11,981 nucleotides of DNA from Fibrobacter sp. UBA1765 (GTDB lineage: Bacteria > Fibrobacterota > Fibrobacteria > Fibrobacterales > Fibrobacteraceae), in the NCBI GenBank assembly GCA_002314675.1, contig DCGZ01000059.1, positions 1-11,981 of the forward strand, read 5' to 3'. A model generated the notes under the pieces. The model had not been told where the DNA came from, ran no database searches, and saw only the letters and a program-made list of their open reading frames with translations. The position numbers were made by a program, and so were the translations under genes. Of the stretch, positions 7,745 to 11,981 are shown piece by piece. The number at the start of each line of letters is the position of its first letter. Positions within the stretch are counted from its first letter, which is position 1.

Positions 7745-7756
7745 AGCAGAGCGACC
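7745..7756 (-). repeat. Third, IMH-like copy of the VR 3' end in the spacer
   Basis: On the minus strand this reads GGTCGCTCTGCT, which matches the VR 3' segment GGTTGCTCTGCT (8105-8116) at 11 of 12 positions. The last T matches the VR and not the TR, which has A there. It lies just upstream of the RT ribosome site. It may be a remnant of an older duplication or a functional spacer element. Confidence 0.45.
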
Positions 7757-7844
7757 CCTTGCAGGGCCAGTAGTCTCTAGCATAAGCTTTACTACCTTGT
7801 CTTATAAATTTGCCTTTCCTAGGCACCGAGAGACCGTTATAAAA

Positions 7845-7955
7845 GACCTTTGCAGAGCAACCGTTGTTCACATTAACATTGGCAGCGCGGTTATTCGCAT
7901 TAAGGTAACGCGGCGCACAATTGACGTTATTAGCATTACCACGGAAACGAACCGC
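7845..7955 (-). repeat. DGR template repeat (TR)
   Basis: These 111 bases align without gaps to 8099-8209 at a constant offset of 254. Read on the minus strand in the fibre frame, the TR holds 11 AAY (Asn) codons plus one TAC, the hallmark of a template built for adenine mutagenesis, since mutated AAY codons never become stops. The two copies differ at 18 positions, and 17 of them fall at coding-strand A of the TR (17 of its 26 adenines). The single exception is a silent T to G at plus position 7908. The two copies diverge sharply at 7956 (the 5' side on the coding strand) and below about 7845 (the 3' side). Confidence 0.97.
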
Positions 7956-7980
7956 CCCTGCACAATCTCCCGATTTTTTT

Positions 7981-8061
7981 CACCACCTCCGCTGCGCTTC
8001 GGTGGTCTTATCCCAATGTAAGACTCGTCGCAGATTCGATGGGCCAGGCGTTGCACGCCTG
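7981..8061 (-). other. Cluster of three hairpins between VR and TR
   Basis: Three inverted repeats stand in a row. CAGGCG/CGCCTG (8045-8050 with 8056-8061, loop of five) begins 17 nt after the fibre stop codon. GTCTTA/TAAGAC spans 8005-8010 with 8019-8024. ACCACC/GGTGGT spans 7982-7987 with 8001-8006, sharing two bases with the previous stem, so those two may be alternatives. None has a T-run on the minus strand, so they are not ordinary terminators. In BPP-1 a GC-rich hairpin or cruciform just downstream of the VR promotes retrohoming, and the 8045-8061 element is a candidate equivalent, although it lies 37 nt from the VR end. Confidence 0.5.
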
Positions 8062-8077
8062 TTGAACTTTAAAATAT

Positions 8078-10585
8078 TTAGTTGTCACCTCCTAGAAGGA
8101 CCTGAGCAGAGCAACCGGTGTTCACATCAACATAGGCAGCGCGGTGATGCGCAAGAAGGCACCGCGGCGCACAAGCGACGTGAGAAGCAGCACCACGGAA
8201 ACGAACCGCATTTCTGTGTCTGTAACCAGTTCCTGCACCTGTAACACTAAAGTCGTCATTCTTTGCATTGCTGAAGAAACAATCGCCGATAGAGTTGGAA
8301 CCAGCTATAGTGTCATCACCTTTAGAGGCATGTGCATATAGTTCCTTCGCAATCGGTGTAAAACTGTCCCTTCTACGGCAATACGCAGATCGCATTCGGC
8401 CTTCACCTGCTTTCAAGTAAGTTCCTTCAAAGTTAAATGCCTGACCATTAGGCTTATACCAGAAACTGCTAGAATAACTTCCTTCAAGGTCTTCGGTATG
8501 CCATTTTGTCTGGTCACACTGTAAATATACATCAACAACGTCTTCCGTGTCATTATGTTCAGAATTTTCTTCTTCCGGAGACACAACAAGTTCAATGCCT
8601 CCCTGTGTATAAGTTACGAAATCGCCACTGGTATTCATACCATGAATAAGGCCGCATACCAAGTTCATTTCGTATGTAATGTTATTGTACGAGAAGGACA
8701 TAAGCTTGTACATTCTCATGTTCATTTCGCCGTCTGCAACATTCTTGATGGGATAGCCATCAAGGGGCGTAGCATTGTCGTAATGCCATGTGCCGCCATT
8801 CCAGGTGAAGGATTCTCCTGGAGAAAGATTCATTTCAGCTGCAAGAGAGGCTGCAATTTGCGGTTCCATGCACTGGAACTTGGGTTTATACCAGTTTGTC
8901 ACTGTAGACCATCTACGACCAGTGTCAATATTGCTATTGTCTGCCCATGTCGCATATCGAGTTGTTTCTCCGGAAACAAATCGAATACCGCCATTCAGTT
9001 TCCATGTTTCATCGCTATTACATGGATAATTAGAAGATACGCCTGCACTAAACATGTCTGCTGCAAAGAAATCCTTGGTGCCATAACCGATTTCCATCGC
9101 ATTCAGGAACGTGTTAAGAGCGTGATAGCCTCCTTCTGCGAACGGGAAGGGATTCTTTGCTACGGCATTGTTCTTGCGGTTGTATACCTGGCATGTGTAG
9201 GCATTGGGGCAATATTGTTCGGAACTCTGGCTAGAATCACTTTTTCCGGAACCACCGCCATAAGGCCAGTTTCCAACCCACGGATAATGACCGTTGTTGA
9301 AGAAACTGTTACAATACTTATAGTTGGTCTGGCCATCAGACATGTTTTCACCGTTACAGGATGCAGCCATATTGTTGCCAGATTCCCAAGTAGTGCCAGA
9401 AGCATAGTTGAAGAAGAACGATCTGGTTACCCATTTGCTGTTAATGAACTTTGCCGTAACAGGTCCAGGAGCCATACCGGTTCTTGCAAGCTTATAAGCG
9501 CTAGCATCAATTCCATCAAATTCATCCGGAGAAGACAGAAGGCCTTTCCATTCCTTACCGCTATCTCCAACAACCTGATCAATGAGATACACGTCGTCTG
9601 CTCGTCCAATAAATACCCCGAGCATATTGTTGGTGGTTTCCCAGGGAGCCACAATATGATCGTCTGTGTAGCTTCCATAGGCCATTTCAGTACCATTAGC
9701 TTTGTAAAGCTTCACTTCTACAGCGGCTTTGTAGTTCTTATTGTAGGCGCTATTGATATCGGACAGGTGGGATTTACAGTATTCCCAGAATACTGCAGGC
9801 TTAAAAATAAGACCGGAATCATAGAAATCTTCAGAAATAGGATTAGTGGCTGCATTGTCCCAATACAGCTGCTGGTTGCAAGCCAAAGACTGATTACCGG
9901 TAATGCCCACGACATTTGCGTAGCTTCCGTCAATCTTTCGGAACCAGTTATTCTTCTTAAGCTGGGCAGAAGGTGTTTTTCGAATTTCGCCTTCTGTTGT
10001 GGTGTAATCGACAAGATATGGACGCCAATCGAGAAGCCATTCGCGATTTCCGTGGAAGGATTTCTGAAGGATCACATCACGTTGAGCGCCAGTCCGGTGG
10101 TTCCAATCACCTAAACCATAATTGGATGTCGGGAATACAACTCCACCGCCTCCACCTACGACTTCGTGCCAGGATTTATTCTTTCTGGCGTATTCCTTTC
10201 CGTCTTCAGGTGCTTCAGGGACAAAATTTTGAGTTGTCAAACTCCAACCATCAGAGCTAAGCTTGTAGGATTCAGTCCTTCCTTCGTCCACCATTCGATT
10301 GAAAACGAACACCCCGCCAGAAGAATCTTCCTGGTAGTAGGAGAGAATTACGGAAATACCAACGCCGTCAGCAGTAGTCTGCATGACAATAGTTTTGCCA
10401 TCATCATACAGTTCTTTCACGTCGTCAATCGTCGCTACATTGTATTTGACGATTACTGGGTCAAATTCAGATGTCGGAACCCTGCCGTTTTTTACACCAG
10501 CAATGTTGACAATCATGTGGGCTTTGCTCGATCTGGCTTCTTTTCTGCTGACCAAATCTGTTTGAGAAAATTTCTTTTCAGCCAT
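8078..10585 (-). CDS. DGR-diversified phage tail fibre / receptor-binding protein
   Basis: This 835-residue tail fibre is the DGR target. The N-terminal part is fibre-like and carries PEAPEDGKEYARKNKSWHEV at about 128-147, a short motif recurrent in phage tail fibres, followed by a glycine run (GGGGG). A long Trp/Tyr/Asn-rich and Cys-containing body follows. The C-terminus has GTGYRHRNAVRFRG, typical of C-type lectin-fold DGR targets, then the variable residues 793-829 and a fixed tail LLGGDN. The VR changes 12 residues relative to the TR-encoded sequence: 799, 801, 802, 804, 809, 811, 813, 814, 818, 820, 823 and 828. These would form the receptor-binding surface at the fibre tip. The start is set by GAGGAA at 10592-10597, six bases before the ATG. 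It follows the gp48-like gene by 39 nt. The bacterial receptor is unknown. Confidence 0.92.
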   Translation of the reverse strand: MAEKKFSQTDLVSRKEARSSKAHMIVNIAGVKNGRVPTSEFDPVIVKYNVATIDDVKELYDDGKTIVMQTTADGVGISVILSYYQEDSSGGVFVFNRMVDEGRTESYKLSSDGWSLTTQNFVPEAPEDGKEYARKNKSWHEVVGGGGGVVFPTSNYGLGDWNHRTGAQRDVILQKSFHGNREWLLDWRPYLVDYTTTEGEIRKTPSAQLKKNNWFRKIDGSYANVVGITGNQSLACNQQLYWDNAATNPISEDFYDSGLIFKPAVFWEYCKSHLSDINSAYNKNYKAAVEVKLYKANGTEMAYGSYTDDHIVAPWETTNNMLGVFIGRADDVYLIDQVVGDSGKEWKGLLSSPDEFDGIDASAYKLARTGMAPGPVTAKFINSKWVTRSFFFNYASGTTWESGNNMAASCNGENMSDGQTNYKYCNSFFNNGHYPWVGNWPYGGGSGKSDSSQSSEQYCPNAYTCQVYNRKNNAVAKNPFPFAEGGYHALNTFLNAMEIGYGTKDFFAADMFSAGVSSNYPCNSDETWKLNGGIRFVSGETTRYATWADNSNIDTGRRWSTVTNWYKPKFQCMEPQIAASLAAEMNLSPGESFTWNGGTWHYDNATPLDGYPIKNVADGEMNMRMYKLMSFSYNNITYEMNLVCGLIHGMNTSGDFVTYTQGGIELVVSPEEENSEHNDTEDVVDVYLQCDQTKWHTEDLEGSYSSSFWYKPNGQAFNFEGTYLKAGEGRMRSAYCRRRDSFTPIAKELYAHASKGDDTIAGSNSIGDCFFSNAKNDDFSVTGAGTGYRHRNAVRFRGAASHVACAPRCLLAHHRAAYVDVNTGCSAQVLLGGDN
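8099..8209 (-). repeat. DGR variable repeat (VR) inside the fibre gene
   Basis: This is the receiving copy, covering fibre codons 793-829 and ending 18 nt before the stop codon. Its 3' end on the coding strand has GGTTGCTCTGC, identical in the TR. A short stretch then differs (TCAGGTCC in the VR, AAAGGTCT in the TR), which suits an IMH/IMH* pair setting the direction of transfer. The two A-site differences in that stretch could therefore be fixed IMH differences and not the result of mutagenesis. AAT/AAC codons have become GCT, TCT, CAC, CTT, CAT, TAT, GAT and ACC. Confidence 0.96.
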
Positions 10586-10624
10586 GTTTTATTCCTCGTT
10601 TAAGTTAAACCTGTATTTAATCAC

Positions 10625-11254
10625 TTAGTCTACAATAGCTATGCCATCTTCATCTGCAAGCATTTCCTTAATGATGACATCTCTTTCGTCTACGAGAATC
10701 GTCCCGTCTTCATCGATAAACTTTTCTCCACTTCTTTCATCAATGAAATATCCTTTTACACCGAACTTCCATTTAATGTTTGTGAATGGTATTTTTTGAT
10801 CTTCAAACGCCTTGACAAGAGCATCACAATCCTCTTCTCTATACCTACATTCAACAACCCATATATATTGTTCGTCAACGTCATAGCAAGGGTCACCTGC
10901 ACGGCTTAATCCTGCTCTGAACATTCTCGGAGGTTTTTCAATGTCTATTTCAAACCCCATAAGAAGTGCTAATGCGATATAATGCTTTTCTGCAATGCCA
11001 GAATCCAGGTTATACTTGGAAAGCAAGGCTTGCCGTCTATCCTCGATGGTACCAACGCCGTCAAGTTCATACAGCTTTTCCCACATTGCCAGGGTGCGAA
11101 CTGCTGAAGACGGCGAAAGTTCGTTATAGGCTTCGTCTGCATACGCCAAGGCTCTATCAAGTTCCTGGGCAACGGCATATTCCTCCGCATCCATTTGGAG
11201 CGGGTACAGCTGCTTTAGAGCCTTGAAATGTGGGCTTTTGTTTGGGTAAATCAT
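10625..11254 (-). CDS. DUF2313 / YmfQ family tail protein (Mu gp48-like)
   Basis: This 209-residue baseplate/tail protein starts MIYPNKSP. The start is chosen at 11254 because its ATG overlaps the preceding TGA as ATGA, the usual arrangement for translational coupling; the longer in-frame start at 11299 would overlap the upstream gene by about 49 nt. Family features include an N-terminal helical region with the ALAYADEAYNELSPSSA and WEKLYELDG segments, a RRQALLSKY block, then FRAGLSRAGDPCY, which is highly characteristic of DUF2313. In Mu, gp48 sits between gp47 and the tail fibre gene, as here, and helps build the contractile-tail baseplate. Oddly, the last 45 residues form an acidic tail with short recurring units (FIDERSG, FIDEDGT, LVDERD, LADEDG). 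The family call is strong; the tail extension is unexplained. Confidence 0.85.
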   Translation of the reverse strand: MIYPNKSPHFKALKQLYPLQMDAEEYAVAQELDRALAYADEAYNELSPSSAVRTLAMWEKLYELDGVGTIEDRRQALLSKYNLDSGIAEKHYIALALLMGFEIDIEKPPRMFRAGLSRAGDPCYDVDEQYIWVVECRYREEDCDALVKAFEDQKIPFTNIKWKFGVKGYFIDERSGEKFIDEDGTILVDERDVIIKEMLADEDGIAIVD

Positions 11255-11981
11255 TCTACAACCATTTCGCCAAGGGTAAATACTTCGGTTTCCTTGCATG
11301 TCACGATGTCGGTAAGTTCTTCTTCAGCGCTGCCGTTGAAACTTCCATAGACGCGGGCAAAAGTCGCGCCGTTTTGAATGGCAAGCACAACGATTTGTGC
11401 CGGAATGAGGGTTTTGCCCGGAGAGAGTTCGGCAAAATACTTCTTGACGGATTGGGTAAAGGTTTCAACATCCAATGTTGGAAGCCCAGACACTTTAATC
11501 CTCAAATCAACCGTGATTTCTCCCGGAACATTGACATAGATTTCCCGGGGTGCTACAGGCCCTTCATCCTCGCATTTAGCGCGGATTGCCTCGCAACAAC
11601 GCATAGACAAGTTGAGCGGAGTCACAAGGATCATTGCGGTTCCCACGCCATTGTAATTCTTGAGGCATTTGGCTGTTGCAGCTGCCTCTACATCGTCGCT
11701 TTCTCCATAAATTTCAAGGCCGGTACACTTAATGTGGTTAAGGGCTTCCTGTTGCCAATCCTCAAGACCATCAATATACTGGAGCTCAATTTTAAGCTTG
11801 GAGACCTCAAGTTTCGATAAATTAAGCTGGCACCATCCATGCGCAACATCCACTTCGCCAATATTGATGAACGCGTCTTCGCCATCGTCTCCATAGACAT
11901 TCAGAACGGCTTTTCTGGATGTACTGAAACCAAGACCTACACCAATAAGGGGTGTCGGGTCGCCCAAATCCACAACGATGT
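11251..11981 (-). CDS. Baseplate J-like protein (Mu gp47-like), 3' part only
   Basis: The reading frame is open to the window edge, so the true start lies beyond it; the codon at 11971-11973 is an internal GTG. About 243 residues are visible. The C-terminal part (from roughly the GVGTAMILV segment through the region with EIYVNVPGEITVDLRIKVSG, to KYFAELSPGKTLIPAQIV) follows the baseplate J pattern: paired strands, then a helix and the P-G-K-x-[LV] turn. About 75 residues before that (STSRKAVLNVYGDDGED onward) look like an extra beta-rich domain and are not recognised. Baseplate J proteins form the wedges around the tail hub of contractile tails. The neighbouring DUF2313 gene, overlapped by ATGA, supports the assignment. 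The match to the family is by pattern and only moderate. Confidence 0.65.
   Translation of the reverse strand, partial: IVVDLGDPTPLIGVGLGFSTSRKAVLNVYGDDGEDAFINIGEVDVAHGWCQLNLSKLEVSKLKIELQYIDGLEDWQQEALNHIKCTGLEIYGESDDVEAAATAKCLKNYNGVGTAMILVTPLNLSMRCCEAIRAKCEDEGPVAPREIYVNVPGEITVDLRIKVSGLPTLDVETFTQSVKKYFAELSPGKTLIPAQIVVLAIQNGATFARVYGSFNGSAEEELTDIVTCKETEVFTLGEMVVE

Larger units (their letters stand above)
7743..7977 (-). ncRNA. DGR template RNA region (TR plus 3' spacer)
   Basis: This non-coding stretch between the fibre gene and the RT gene contains the template repeat and about 100 nt of 3' spacer before the RT start. By analogy with Bordetella phage BPP-1, the TR-containing RNA with its 3' spacer is the substrate of the RT. 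The ends given are approximate: they follow an open frame with no stop codon and no plausible start. A 7-base complementarity (TGCAGGG on the minus strand at 7956-7962 and CCCTGCA at 7760-7766) could close a stem around the TR. No dedicated promoter is evident, so transcription may come from the tail operon. Confidence 0.65.
5630..11981 (-). mobile_element. Partial prophage, Mu-like tail region with a DGR at its distal end
   Basis: Every gene from 5788 to the window end lies on the minus strand. In transcription order they are baseplate J-like (gp47), DUF2313/YmfQ (gp48), tail fibre, DGR template, reverse transcriptase and an unknown protein. The gp47-gp48-fibre order is that of Mu-type contractile-tailed phages near the right end of the genome. 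The boundary with the host must lie between the kinase terminator (ends about 5628) and the phage operon terminator (starts about 5750); I cannot fix the exact base. The other prophage end, head genes and integrase or transposase are outside the window. Mu-type integration is therefore inferred from tail synteny only, and the tail genes alone would also fit other myophages. Confidence 0.75.

Noticed and set aside
7741..7800. Possible tRNA-like segment in the TR-RT spacer
   Set aside because: No acceptor stem pairing or TTCRA-type T-loop could be found; only short local hairpins are present.
7868..8056. Minus-strand 62-codon open frame through the TR with a SYIGIRP segment resembling the end of lectin-fold targets
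   Set aside because: It is out of frame with the fibre/TR frame, has no ribosome site and spans the hairpin block. The resemblance is a few residues and may be chance.
8555..10114. 519-codon open frame on the plus strand inside the fibre gene
   Set aside because: It is antisense to the fibre gene, which has a proper ribosome site, fibre motifs and the VR. The plus frame shows no recognisable domain and no ribosome site.
11230..11820. 196-codon plus-strand open frame opposite the baseplate genes
   Set aside because: It is a shadow of the baseplate J-like and DUF2313 genes, which match known families and are coupled by ATGA.

Overview
The window looks like Fibrobacter (phylum Fibrobacterota) chromosome running into a prophage. 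The host call rests on a TIGR02147-type protein (967-1782), a family known chiefly as a large paralogous set in Fibrobacter succinogenes, paired with a lineage-style lipoprotein. The genus assignment is inference from protein content; no rRNA or other marker is present.

Host part (1 to about 5630). The window opens on the last 42 codons of an ammonium transporter gene (+). A hairpin terminator separates it from a two-gene minus-strand unit, a TIGR02147 putative regulator followed after 9 nt by a Ser/Thr/Asn-rich lipoprotein. Divergently, a 1189-residue hybrid histidine kinase (two periplasmic solute-binding domains, one TM, PAS-like, HisKA, HATPase, two receiver domains) fills 1998-5567. Four or five TGTAAAT-like repeats lie in its promoter region.

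Phage part (about 5630 to the end, all on the minus strand). In transcription order: the 3' part of a baseplate J-like (Mu gp47-like) gene, a DUF2313/YmfQ (Mu gp48-like) tail gene overlapping it by ATGA, an 835-residue tail fibre, a non-coding template repeat, a reverse transcriptase, and an unrecognised small protein, then a hairpin terminator and the host junction.

The main discovery is a complete diversity-generating retroelement (DGR). The template repeat (TR, 7845-7955) and the variable repeat (VR, 8099-8209) at the fibre gene's 3' end align over 111 bp without gaps. They differ at 18 positions, and 17 of these are adenines of the coding-strand TR. The TR is packed with AAY codons, and 10 of 11 are altered in the VR. 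The phage should therefore rewrite the tip of its tail fibre. In phage Mu the corresponding place, after gp48, holds the invertible G segment that switches fibres, so here a DGR may replace site-specific inversion. The RT has an atypical motif 4 (GTPTSP instead of the DGR-typical GxxxSQ) and a roughly 105-residue C-terminal extension, and no recognisable Avd gene accompanies it.
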